From positions 25,448 through 89,447 of the forward strand of contig JAPKBZ010000006.1 in the NCBI GenBank assembly GCA_028823175.1: a stretch of 64,000 nucleotides of DNA, given 5' to 3'. The position numbers and the translations under genes were made by a program. How positions within the stretch are numbered: the stretch's first letter is position 1; the number at the start of each line of letters is the position of its first letter. This document shows positions 27,078-35,234 of the stretch, piece by piece. The notes under the pieces are model-generated. The model saw only the letters and a list, made by a program, of their open reading frames with translations. It did no database searches and was not told the origin of the DNA. This DNA is from Myxococcota bacterium. Its GTDB lineage: Bacteria; Myxococcota_A; UBA9160; UBA4427.

Positions 27078-27620
27078 ATGGCTGAATTCGACAAGGCCGA
27101 TATCGAAAAATTGATCGACGGTGTGCTTCCGTGGCCCGCGACCCAGGACATGTTGAAAAGTCCGAAGGATACCGACCGCTTCGACAAATATGTCGAAATC
27201 ATGCAGGCTCGGGTCGACTTCAAGGATCCCATCCTCCTGCCCCTGACGCCGATGCTCTTCATCGTCGCCGCCGACGGTGAGCGGGTGGTCAAATGCCGCT
27301 GCGGCCACTCCTTTGGTGACTATCGGGCCAACTGGAAATTGTCTTCGCTGATCCACGTTCGGGACGACGAAGCTTCGATCTCCGAGATCTACAGGGGCCG
27401 GGAGATGCCGGATCCCGCCTGGGTCCAGATCCGCGAATATATTTGCGGAGGCTGTGGGTCTCAGTTGGAGGTGGAAGCCGTTCCCCGAGGCTGCCCGCCG
27501 GATTTCGATTTCCTCCCCGATCTCGACACTTTCTACGGCGAATGGTTGGGCCGGCCGCTGCCCGATACGTTCAGTTTCGAGGATAAGACCCTCGAAAAGA
27601 TCGCCGAGTGGTCGAGCTAG
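27078..27620 (+). CDS. acxC: Acetone carboxylase gamma subunit
   Basis: A 180-aa protein matching the small gamma subunit found only with acetone or acetophenone carboxylases. It has CRCGHSFGDYRANWKL near residues 74-90 and the second Cys pair CGGCGSQLEVEAVPRG, a likely zinc-binding pair, plus PDPAWVQIREY. Presence of gamma distinguishes this operon from plain hydantoinase or oxoprolinase A/B pairs. It lies 123 bp after the alpha gene, with GAAGAGG before ATG. Three CoA-transferase genes follow. Confidence 0.87.
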   Translation: MAEFDKADIEKLIDGVLPWPATQDMLKSPKDTDRFDKYVEIMQARVDFKDPILLPLTPMLFIVAADGERVVKCRCGHSFGDYRANWKLSSLIHVRDDEASISEIYRGREMPDPAWVQIREYICGGCGSQLEVEAVPRGCPPDFDFLPDLDTFYGEWLGRPLPDTFSFEDKTLEKIAEWSS

Positions 27621-27639
27621 AACGCGCGGTGAGAAGTCG

Positions 27640-28860
27640 ATGAGTCAGGTTCTTGAAGGCATAGTTGTCGTGGATCTGAGCCGGGAGTATTGGGCTTCCC
27701 TGGCGGCGGCTCTGCTCGGCGATTTTGGTGCCCGGGTCATCCGGGTCGAGGATCTCTCTACGGTTGCAAGGGATCCGGGCCGTGATGGGATCTACCCGGT
27801 CGATGCTCTCGGCAGCGAGGCGCGCCTGATTCACCGCAATAAGGAGAGCGTGGCCCTCGCCCTCGCCGATGATGCGGGTCGGGATCTCCTGGGCCAGCTC
27901 GTGAGTTGCGCGGATGTGCTCCTGACGGATGCGGCGCCGGCGAGTCTGAAGGCCTGGGGACTCTCCGATGAAGACCTGCTCACCGCCCGCCCCGAGTTCA
28001 TCTATGCCGTGGGTTCCCTGGCGGGTCCCGAGGGCCCGGCTTCGACCCAGCCCCCCCTGGATGAGTTGGCGGCGGCGCGATCGGGCGTGATGTATTCCCT
28101 TCCCGAGCCCGGGCAGCCCCCGGTCAATGCGGGAGCGGGGCAGATGTACACCAGCGTGATGCTGGCCCTGGGGATCGTGACTGCCCTGCATCATCGCCAC
28201 GAGACGGGGGAGGGGCAGCGAGTGGACGCCTCCCTGCTCGGCGGTCACATGTACGCCTCGACCCTGACCCTCGACGCCTACATGGCCATGCGAGAGGATC
28301 GCCTCGGCGAACCGAGGAGACGCTTCGACGCTGCGAACCCCATGAGCGGGATCTCCTACCCGAGCCAGGACGGGCGCTGGGTGACCCTGACGATGCCGGA
28401 TACCGACCGCTGGTGGCCCGCTTTTTCAAAGATCGTCGGGCTCAATGAGGACGACGAACGCTTCGACACCCATGAAAAGCGCTGCGGGGATGCGCGGCTG
28501 GCCATGATGGAAGTACTCGAAGGAATTTTCGCGACCCGGCCCGCTGCTGAATGGCGGGCGAGTTTCGATGCGCAGAACCTCTCGGCCGATATCATCGAAC
28601 GCTACGACTACCCGGCGGTTGATCCCAACGCTCGGAAGAATCGTTACGTGATCGAGTTGGACGACCCGAAACTCGGCAAGATCAAGAGCTTGGGCTTTCC
28701 GATCCACATGAGTGACACCCCCGCCCAGTTGCATCGCCCGGCACCGGCCGTCGGCGAAGACAGCGAGGCGATCCTGAAAACGCTCCTGGGCTTGACGGCT
28801 GAGGAGGTCGGCGAATTGGTTGGCCGAAGCACCGTGGGGATCCCCGGCTCGGTTTCGTAG
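27640..28860 (+). CDS. Class III CoA-transferase (CaiB/BaiF), divergent N-terminus
   Basis: A 406-aa CaiB/BaiF member. The N-terminal LEGIVVVDLSREYWASLAAA is a drifted form of the usual L-x-G-I-R-V-L-D signature, and GEGQRVDASLLGGHMYAST is the active-site segment. ATG 27640 follows GGTGAGAAG; the long upstream extension runs through the gamma subunit in another frame and is not real. It is the first of three tandem CoA-transferases behind the carboxylase, so activation of the resulting 3-oxo acid is an attractive role, though unproved. Confidence 0.87.
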   Translation: MSQVLEGIVVVDLSREYWASLAAALLGDFGARVIRVEDLSTVARDPGRDGIYPVDALGSEARLIHRNKESVALALADDAGRDLLGQLVSCADVLLTDAAPASLKAWGLSDEDLLTARPEFIYAVGSLAGPEGPASTQPPLDELAAARSGVMYSLPEPGQPPVNAGAGQMYTSVMLALGIVTALHHRHETGEGQRVDASLLGGHMYASTLTLDAYMAMREDRLGEPRRRFDAANPMSGISYPSQDGRWVTLTMPDTDRWWPAFSKIVGLNEDDERFDTHEKRCGDARLAMMEVLEGIFATRPAAEWRASFDAQNLSADIIERYDYPAVDPNARKNRYVIELDDPKLGKIKSLGFPIHMSDTPAQLHRPAPAVGEDSEAILKTLLGLTAEEVGELVGRSTVGIPGSVS

Positions 28861-28920
28861 CATTCGGGCCGAGGGGCCCGCCCCAGTAGTGGGGACCTTA
28901 GAGACGAAAGGCAATCCGTC

Positions 28921-30132
28921 ATGGCGAAGCCGCTGGAAGGCATTCGGGTCCTGGATGCGACAGTTTGGTTCCAGGGGCCGGTCTGTGCGCAATACCTCGC
29001 CGATATGGGGGCCGAGGTCATCCACGTCGAGCGCCCGGTCACGGGTGACCAGGCTCGGGGCGTCCGCAGTATTGCTGCGGTTCCCGTCGCCGACTGGAAT
29101 CAGTATTTCCTCGCCGTCAATCGCAACAAGAAGAGCATCGCAGTCGATCTCAAGAAAGACGAGGGGCGAGAGCTGCTGCACCGCTTGGTCGAAAAATCCG
29201 ATGTCTTTCTCTGGAACCAGGGGCTCGAGAGCTTGCCCGGTCTGGGCCTCGACTACGAGACGCTCTCGGCGATCAACCCGAAGCTCATCTACGCGACCAA
29301 TAGCGGTTATGGCACGGCGGGAGCGGTGCATAAGCCGTCTTTCGATATGACCGTCCAGGCGCTGACGGGAATCATGGCGCGACTCGGAGAACCGGGAGAG
29401 CCGCCGATCTACCTCGGTTTGGGGGCGGGTGATGCCTATGGGGGGCTGATGGGCGCGCTGGGAATCCTGCTCGCTCTCTACCATCGAGACCGGACCGGGC
29501 GCGGCCAGGCCATCGATGCTTCGCTCTATGGCGCTCAACTCTTCCTGGCAGCCCCCACTCTCCAGCCCTATCTGGCGACGGGTGAGGCGGTCTACTCGCT
29601 CCAGCAATCGCGCAGCAAGACCCGCAACCCGCTCTGGAATCGTTACCGCGCCCAGGATACCTGGCTGGCTTTATGCGCCGAGAACAGCGATGAGGCCTGG
29701 CAGGTTTTGCTGGGTTGCATCGGTGCTCCGGGCCTGGGCGAGGATGCTCGCTTCGCGTCGTCGGCCGGTCGGCGCGAGAACAGCGAAGCCCTAGTGGCCG
29801 AACTCGACGCGCTTTTCGCGAGTCGCTCGGCGGCGGATTGGGTCGAAGCGCTCGTTGCGGGGGGGCTTCCCGCGGCGCCCATCGAAGCCTACCGGGGCGT
29901 CGCCGCCGACGAACACGCATGGGCCAACGGTTATTTCTCCCGGGTACACTGCGACGAACTCGGGGAAGAAGTCGCTATTCGGGGCCTTCCCGTGGGCTTG
30001 GGCCGCTCGCCGGGCTCGGTGGAGACCCTGGGGCCGGAACTCGGGCAGGACACCGAACTCCTCCTCTTCGACGTGCTCGGGTTGGATTGGGACCGCATCG
30101 GGGAACTCAAGGAACTCGGCGTCATCCCCTGA
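28921..30132 (+). CDS. Class III CoA-transferase (CaiB/BaiF)
   Basis: A 403-aa CaiB/BaiF protein with LEGIRVLDATVWFQGPVCA, LADMGAEVIHVERP and GRGQAIDASLYGAQLF. It lies 60 bp after the previous family member and 53 bp before the next. The three tandem copies differ clearly in sequence, so they are not a recent duplication. A mixed Gly/Leu-rich C-terminus (GLDWDRIGELKELGVIP) is normal for the family. Substrate unknown. Confidence 0.9.
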   Translation: MAKPLEGIRVLDATVWFQGPVCAQYLADMGAEVIHVERPVTGDQARGVRSIAAVPVADWNQYFLAVNRNKKSIAVDLKKDEGRELLHRLVEKSDVFLWNQGLESLPGLGLDYETLSAINPKLIYATNSGYGTAGAVHKPSFDMTVQALTGIMARLGEPGEPPIYLGLGAGDAYGGLMGALGILLALYHRDRTGRGQAIDASLYGAQLFLAAPTLQPYLATGEAVYSLQQSRSKTRNPLWNRYRAQDTWLALCAENSDEAWQVLLGCIGAPGLGEDARFASSAGRRENSEALVAELDALFASRSAADWVEALVAGGLPAAPIEAYRGVAADEHAWANGYFSRVHCDELGEEVAIRGLPVGLGRSPGSVETLGPELGQDTELLLFDVLGLDWDRIGELKELGVIP

Positions 30133-30185
30133 GGCTTGAAGCACGTCGGGCTCCCCTGCCACCCGCACCGAGAGGATCACGCAAA

Positions 30186-31421
30186 ATGACGAATGCCCTG
30201 GCGAATGGAGCCCTTTCGGGAATTCGCGTTCTCGACATGGCGACCATGTTGGCCGGCCCCTACGGAGCCACCCTGCTGGGGGACTTGGGGGCCGATGTCA
30301 TCAAGGTCGAGTCCTTTTTCGGGGACGATAGCCGCCACCTGGGTCCCAGCCGCGAGGGCGAGCGTACGGCCTTCATGAGCCTGAACCGAAATAAGCGGGC
30401 GGTGGTCGTCGACATGACCCGGGGCGACGAGGCCCGGGAGATCCTGGGTCGGTTGGTGGCGAGTGCGGATATCGTGATCACCAATATTCGGCCCGCAGCC
30501 CTCGCCAAGCTGGGCCTGGAGTACGAGAGCCTGAAGGCCTTTCGCGAGGATTTGATCTGGGTGGGCGTGACGGCCTTCGGCCCGGACGGTCCCTACGCGG
30601 GGCGCCCGGGCATCGATTTTCTCGCCCAGGGCTATGCGGGGTTGCTGTCCCAGAACGGCGACCCGGACGGCCCCGAGGTTCGGCTGACGATTCCCCTGAT
30701 CGACGTCATGACTTCGGAACTCGTCTGCACCGGTGCCCTGGCGGCCCTGGTGGCTCGGGGTACTACGGGCGAGGGCCAGAGGATCGACATTTCGCTCCTC
30801 GATGCCCTAACCCACGCCATGTGCAACCCCATCGGGGCCTGGGCGAACGCGGAGTTCGATACGCCGCGAACCGGAAACCGGAGCCTCTACTTTGCGCCTT
30901 CGGGGCTCTACGCCTGCCGGGATGGCCGGGTCGCGATCACCTGCCCCTCCCAGAAATTTTTCGTCAAGCTCTGCCAGGCCCTCGAACGGGATTGGGTCGC
31001 CGACGAACGCTTTGCGACCATCGAGGCGCGCAAGGCCAACGAGGAGGCGCTCGACGCACTCATCGAGGCTCGCTGCCAGGATTTTTCCCGGGAAGCGCTG
31101 GTGGAAAAGCTGGTGGCTGGAGACATCTTGATCGCGCCCATCAACACGATCCCCGATGTGGTGAACGATCCTCAGATCCTCCACAACGAAATGCTGGTCG
31201 CTTTGGAGCACGCGCGGGTGGGTCAGATGACGGTGACGGGCGTGCCGATCAAGATGCGCGGAACCCCCGGGAGCGTTCGCCTTCCGCCCCCCATGCTCGG
31301 GCAGCATACCGAGGAGGTGCTGGGCGAACTCGGCTACCCGGAGGAGGCTATCGCCGAGTTGGGCGCATCGGGTATCGTTGGGGTTCGCGACGGCATCGAG
31401 GGGTTGAAAACAAGGGAATGA
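30186..31421 (+). CDS. Class III CoA-transferase (CaiB/BaiF)
   Basis: A 411-aa CaiB/BaiF protein, the third in a row: LSGIRVLDMATMLAGPYGA, LGDLGADVIKVESF, and GEGQRIDISLLDALTHAM. This is the most canonical of the three and resembles formyl-CoA/succinyl-CoA-type transferases. ATG 30186 follows GAGAGGA; the frame running up from 29715 is antisense-like noise over the preceding gene. The stop overlaps the start of the next membrane protein (ATGA), linking transport or respiration to CoA transfer in expression. Confidence 0.9.
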   Translation: MTNALANGALSGIRVLDMATMLAGPYGATLLGDLGADVIKVESFFGDDSRHLGPSREGERTAFMSLNRNKRAVVVDMTRGDEAREILGRLVASADIVITNIRPAALAKLGLEYESLKAFREDLIWVGVTAFGPDGPYAGRPGIDFLAQGYAGLLSQNGDPDGPEVRLTIPLIDVMTSELVCTGALAALVARGTTGEGQRIDISLLDALTHAMCNPIGAWANAEFDTPRTGNRSLYFAPSGLYACRDGRVAITCPSQKFFVKLCQALERDWVADERFATIEARKANEEALDALIEARCQDFSREALVEKLVAGDILIAPINTIPDVVNDPQILHNEMLVALEHARVGQMTVTGVPIKMRGTPGSVRLPPPMLGQHTEEVLGELGYPEEAIAELGASGIVGVRDGIEGLKTRE

Positions 31422-32737
31422 GCTCGGCCGATTGGCCAGAGGAGACAGAGGAAGGGGAGGGCGCCGGGCCGCCCCGGGTGGCCTCGCTTCCCTTCTTTTA
31501 TACCGCCCCCATCGCCATGGCCATCGCGGGCGGGCTCTTACTGAATTGGGGCGCCCTGGCGCTCTCCACCCCGTGGTCCTCCCTCACCCTCGCCCTGACC
31601 CACGTGATGACCCTGGGCTTCCTGACCATGACGGGCCTCGGCGGCTTCTACGCGCTCGCCGCGCGTTCCGGGCTCGCCGCCATCGCCAAGCCCCGGCGCA
31701 CCCATTTCGTCTATTACAGCTTGTTGGTGGGGGTCGTGGGGCTCGTCTGGGGGACCGCCTCGGCCCAGAGCACCCCGGTCTTCATCGCCATCGGCGCCAT
31801 GGGGCTCGCGGTTTCCGTCTTTGTCTTTGAGGCACGCCGGGTCGTGAGGGGGACGTCCGGGGCCAACCGAGGCGTCCGGGCCCTGCGCCTGGCGCTCTGG
31901 GGTTTTGGTCTGGCGACCTTTCTGGGGGTCTGGTTGGCCCACGGTCATGGCGGGATGCGTTTTCCGGGGCTGCGCTCCCTCTGGATGCAGGTGCACCTGT
32001 GCATCGCCCTGCTCGGTTGGTTGGGGGGAATGCTGGTGGCCCTGAGCGGGGTCGCTCTGCCGACAAATTTTGGGGCTCCGGGGCTTTCGGCAAGGAGCTT
32101 GGACACGATTCTCGGCGGGGCGGCGGCGGGCATCTTTCCGCCCTTTCTGCTCCTCCTCTTCGGCTATTTCTTCGTGCCCAGCCCGGATCAGGGTTGGATC
32201 GAGCCCTGGGCCATGGGGCTTCTGGCGCCCGCGGCCCTGGCCATCTGGCTCGTGCATCCGGTCCTCGGCTTGATCGCCTTGGCCGGCGGCCGTCGGGGGC
32301 CGGGTCTTCGCCACTGGCAATTGGGGCTGGCGCTCGCTCCTCTGGTCCTGGGTGTAGGCGTAGCGGCCTGGGCTCAGCAGGACGTTCGCCTGGGCATGCT
32401 CTTCGGCTGGCTGGCGATTTTCGGCTGGGCGGGAACCCTGTTCTCGGGGCTGCTGCTGGGGACGCTGCCGGGGCTCCTCAGCCCCCTGTCGTCCGAGGGT
32501 TCGGTTCGCTTGACCCGGGCGGCCCAGGTCGGACTGCTCGGCCATGCGTCGGCGCTGGTCGCGGGTGCGGTGGGGATCGTGGGCCAGAGCGACGCGTGGT
32601 GCCGGGTTGCCGGTGGGCTCGTGCTGGCCGACGGGCTCTGGCTTCTGGTCGTGTTGGTTTGGGCGATGATGGATAGCCGCCGCTCTCCCTCCTCTCCCTC
32701 CTCCCCCTCCTCTCCGAGCCTCCCCGTGATGCCCTAG
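31418..32737 (+). CDS. Polytopic membrane protein, haem-oxidase subunit I-like
   Basis: A 439-aa integral membrane protein with about 12 hydrophobic segments. THVMTLGFLTMTGLGGFYAL and MQVHLCIALLGWLGGMLVAL resemble the His-bearing helices of cbb3/NnrS-like or 'COX1-like' membrane proteins; a further HGHGG lies between them. A haem or metal role is possible but not shown. ATG 31418 overlaps the CoA-transferase stop. The C-terminus is a Ser-Pro run encoded by a CTC/CCT microsatellite. It might be a transporter instead. Confidence 0.7.
   Translation: MSSADWPEETEEGEGAGPPRVASLPFFYTAPIAMAIAGGLLLNWGALALSTPWSSLTLALTHVMTLGFLTMTGLGGFYALAARSGLAAIAKPRRTHFVYYSLLVGVVGLVWGTASAQSTPVFIAIGAMGLAVSVFVFEARRVVRGTSGANRGVRALRLALWGFGLATFLGVWLAHGHGGMRFPGLRSLWMQVHLCIALLGWLGGMLVALSGVALPTNFGAPGLSARSLDTILGGAAAGIFPPFLLLLFGYFFVPSPDQGWIEPWAMGLLAPAALAIWLVHPVLGLIALAGGRRGPGLRHWQLGLALAPLVLGVGVAAWAQQDVRLGMLFGWLAIFGWAGTLFSGLLLGTLPGLLSPLSSEGSVRLTRAAQVGLLGHASALVAGAVGIVGQSDAWCRVAGGLVLADGLWLLVVLVWAMMDSRRSPSSPSSPSSPSLPVMP
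32680..32718 (+). repeat. CTCCCTC microsatellite encoding a Ser-Pro tail
   Basis: About 39 bases of imperfect CTC/CCT repeats at the end of the membrane-protein gene, giving a tail of repeated Ser-Pro-Ser units. Such tracts slip easily, so tail length may vary between strains. Confidence 0.6.
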
Positions 32738-32787
32738 AAATTGACCAGGCCGGAAACGGTCCCGGATACCCTTGAAAGGAAGCCCCA

Positions 32788-33918
32788 GTGATCACATCCA
32801 TGGACGACTATCTGATCCACCAGACGTCGGAGCCCATCGCCGTTCCCGAGCCCACGGATCGCAACTTCTACGACCGGTATTGGATGAACGGTTACGATGC
32901 CGAGGCGGGTTTTCTCTTCGAGTGTGGAATGGGGGTCTACCCCAACCGCAGGGTGATGGATGCCCACTGGAGCGTCTCCATCGATGGCGTTCAGCACTGT
33001 TTTCACGGATCGCGCCGGGCGCCTCAGGATCGCACCGAGTCCAGGCTGGGCCCCCTTGAGATCCGGGTGGTCGAACCCATGCGGAGCCTGCGGGTCACCC
33101 TCGGACCCAACGAGACCGGTATCGAGTGCGATCTGACTTTTACCGCTCGAACCTTTCCGCACCTCGAGCCCAAAAACGTCATGTACGACGAGCTTCGCTG
33201 TATCATGAACACGTCGCGTTTCACCCAGCTCGGCTGCTGGGAGGGCTATTTTTCGGTGAATGGCGAGCGCACTGACGTTCGCCCGGAGATTACCTACGGG
33301 ACCCGAGATAAATCCTGGGGCGTGCGGCCGGTGGGCGAGCCCGAAGCGGGAGCGCCAGGCCGGCTGACCTCCGAGCCCGGGGTGTATTGGGTCTGGGCGC
33401 CGACCTTCTGGGAGGGCGGCTTCTGCACTCAATTCGGCACCTTCGAGGATCGCGACGGTCGGCCGACCCAGGTGAGCGGACACCGGTTGCCCCTCTATGC
33501 GAGCGCCGAGGAGATTCCCGCGGACAGCGATCCCGGAATCGTGGACATGGCTTCAGCGCGTCATACGATCCACTGGCAGAAGGGGACTCGGGTGGCGGAG
33601 CGGGCCGAGTTCGAACTCACCCAGCCCGATGGGGAGGTGATCTCCTTCGTCCTCGAGCCCATGATTCGTTTCCACCTGCTGGCCCTGGGCTATCAGCATC
33701 CCGAGTGGGGCCACGCGGTTTGGAAGGGGGAAGAGGTGATCGGGGGCGAATCGTGGAAGCTCGATGAGATCGATCTCCTCGATTACAAGCATATTCACAA
33801 CCACCAGGTCTGCCGGGCCACCTCGGGAGATCGCACCGGGATTGCGACCCTGGAAACCATTGTCTTCGGCCGCCACGAGCCCTCGGGGTTTCAGGGAATG
33901 CTGGACGGAGCCCCCTGA
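32788..33918 (+). CDS. Protein of unknown function (possible CrtC/AttH lipocalin-like)
   Basis: A 376-aa soluble protein without signal peptide or membrane segment. It is beta-rich and aromatic (NFYDRYWMNGYD, MDAHWSVSIDGVQHC, GVYWVWAPTFWEGG). The two-part beta layout recalls the CrtC/AttH lipocalin-like group that includes hydroxyneurosporene hydratase, but I cannot identify the family. Many His and Trp residues (for example KHIHNHQVCR near the end) could line a hydrophobic pocket. The start is GTG 32788 with AGGAAG upstream; ATG 32800 is the alternative. It is the last gene of the carboxylase/CoA-transferase run. Confidence 0.72.
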   Translation: MITSMDDYLIHQTSEPIAVPEPTDRNFYDRYWMNGYDAEAGFLFECGMGVYPNRRVMDAHWSVSIDGVQHCFHGSRRAPQDRTESRLGPLEIRVVEPMRSLRVTLGPNETGIECDLTFTARTFPHLEPKNVMYDELRCIMNTSRFTQLGCWEGYFSVNGERTDVRPEITYGTRDKSWGVRPVGEPEAGAPGRLTSEPGVYWVWAPTFWEGGFCTQFGTFEDRDGRPTQVSGHRLPLYASAEEIPADSDPGIVDMASARHTIHWQKGTRVAERAEFELTQPDGEVISFVLEPMIRFHLLALGYQHPEWGHAVWKGEEVIGGESWKLDEIDLLDYKHIHNHQVCRATSGDRTGIATLETIVFGRHEPSGFQGMLDGAP

Positions 33919-33940
33919 GAGGTTTTGCGCGTCTCGCCCG

Positions 33941-33978
33941 GACCCGGCGACGGCGGGTGCCGCCGCCGTCGCCGGGTC
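33941..33978. terminator. Perfect 16-bp hairpin, bidirectional terminator
   Basis: A 16-bp uninterrupted inverted repeat (arms 33941-33956 and 33963-33978) around a 6-base GTGCCG loop. It fills the 63-bp gap between two convergent genes. It lacks a strong T-run on either side, but its strength and position fit a shared terminator. Confidence 0.75.
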
Positions 33979-33981
33979 GGC

Positions 33982-34863
33982 TCAGCTTTCCCCGTCCTCG
34001 TATTCCTTCTGGAATTGGGCCCGGAGTTCGGCTTCGCGCTCCCGGAGCGACCAGAAGCGCGGCGGACGCTTTTCCTGGAAGGAGGCGCCGCCCTCCTTGC
34101 CTTCGGGCATGTCGAACCAGTCGGGGTAGAACTGGCTCGAAATGACGCCCATTTCGGTGTAGCCGTCCATTTCCTGGTCGAAGCTCGCTTTGAGAATTTC
34201 CAGGCAACCGGGGCTTTTCTGGAGCAATTCCTCGCACCAGTTCTCGACCTCCTGCCAGATTTCGTCCAGCGGGAAGACGGCGTTGACCAGCCCCATATCG
34301 AGGGCCTCCTCCGCCGAATAGTGGCGGCAGAGCATCCACATCTCCCGTGCCTTCTTGGCTCCGATCACCTTGGTGAGATAAGGGACGAAGAACCCATCCG
34401 CGGGGCTCGAGACCTTCGGGCCGGCCTGGCCGAATTTGGCCGTGTGGGCGGCCAGTGTGAAATCGCAGCAATACGCCATGTGGTTGTGGCCGCCCAGGCA
34501 GTAGCCCTGGACAACGGCCAGTACCGGCTTGCGGGAATTGCGGATCAGGCGGTTATGGGGATAGCGGTTGTAGAAAGCTTCGCGCAGGCCCCATTGCTCC
34601 CACTCCACGTCCCCCCCGGTCCCGAAATGCTTCCCCGCTCCGGCCACGATGATGACCCCTATGCTGGGGTCGTGGTTGGCGTCGTAGAAGGCCCGGAACA
34701 TCTCGTCCACAGTGGAGAGGGACATGGTGTTGTACTTGTCCGGCTTGTTGATGGTCACCCGGGCGATCCCGCCTCCGAGTCCCTCGTGGTGCTTCTTGTC
34801 GTAGAGGATTTCGTCGAAGGTCATGCCCTCACCCTCGACATCTTTCCAGTCGCTCCAACTCAT
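33982..34863 (-). CDS. MenB/BadI-like crotonase (candidate ring-opening hydrolase)
   Basis: A 293-aa crotonase whose active-site segment reads FGQAGPKVSSPADGFF followed by IGAKKAREMWMLCRHYSAEE, the pattern of MenB and of BadI (2-ketocyclohexane-carboxyl-CoA hydrolase) rather than of hydratases. The first hydratase Glu site is His (LGGHNHMAYCCD). BadI-type enzymes open a ring next to a keto group by hydrolysis, and steroid C/D-ring opening uses crotonase-family hydrolases, which would suit this neighbourhood. No other menaquinone genes are nearby, so MenB proper is less likely. ATG 34824 is a possible alternative start. Confidence 0.82.
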   Translation of the reverse strand: MSWSDWKDVEGEGMTFDEILYDKKHHEGLGGGIARVTINKPDKYNTMSLSTVDEMFRAFYDANHDPSIGVIIVAGAGKHFGTGGDVEWEQWGLREAFYNRYPHNRLIRNSRKPVLAVVQGYCLGGHNHMAYCCDFTLAAHTAKFGQAGPKVSSPADGFFVPYLTKVIGAKKAREMWMLCRHYSAEEALDMGLVNAVFPLDEIWQEVENWCEELLQKSPGCLEILKASFDQEMDGYTEMGVISSQFYPDWFDMPEGKEGGASFQEKRPPRFWSLREREAELRAQFQKEYEDGES

Positions 34864-35101
34864 GGGTGTTCTGGCTCCCTGTTCCGGTTTGCTACGCCCG
34901 CGCCCGCTGGGCAGCGTCTGCTGCCGGGAGCTTGGGTTCAGTGAAACTGTTCATTTCGTCAAAATTTGGCGCGGCGGGATGCGGTTCGGCTGGGCGCAGG
35001 GCGCCGCCCTCCGTTGCCCAAAACTCGTGGCGGGCGAGCCCGCCGATATACCCATTGGCCCTGGGAATGTCTATGCTCATGGAATAGCCCAAGGTCGGAT
35101 A

Positions 35102-35115
35102 GACCTCTATAGGTC
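35102..35115. promoter_or_regulatory. Small dyad GACCT-N4-AGGTC, operator candidate
   Basis: Two 5-base arms around CTAT, 119 bp before the FAD-subunit gene and in the divergent region. Size and spacing suit a dimeric repressor site, but 5-bp arms also arise by chance. Confidence 0.3.
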
Positions 35116-35157
35116 GTCTCGTGCTTCGTGGGGCAATCGGTCATTTCCGGAACTCGT

Positions 35158-35180
35158 GCCAGGACGAGAATCGTCCTGGC
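35158..35180. promoter_or_regulatory. Perfect 10-bp hairpin upstream of Mo-hydroxylase operon
   Basis: GCCAGGACGA and TCGTCCTGGC flank a 3-base GAA loop. It ends 54 bp before the operon. No T-run follows, so an operator or leader structure is more likely than a terminator. Confidence 0.5.
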
Positions 35181-35234
35181 GAGGTCGCTGGGTGGGGCTG
35201 GTGTGCCCCTAGAAATTAAATTGGAATCAAGCTC

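Larger units (their letters stand above)
34864..35234. other. Divergent intergenic region (371 bp)
   Basis: Lies between the MenB/BadI-like gene and the molybdenum hydroxylase operon. It holds the 10-bp hairpin at 35158-35180 and a smaller dyad GACCT-CTAT-AGGTC at 35102-35115. These are good candidates for operator sites. No convincing coding frame. Confidence 0.55.

Noticed and set aside
29715..30185. N-terminal 157-residue extension of the third CaiB protein
   Set aside because: It reads through the previous CaiB gene in another frame, Arg/Gly-rich; ATG 30186 has a ribosome-binding site and the family N-terminus.
33982..34863. Dedicated menaquinone enzyme MenB
   Set aside because: No other men genes are nearby and all neighbours are catabolic; BadI-like hydrolase fits better, though MenB cannot be fully excluded.
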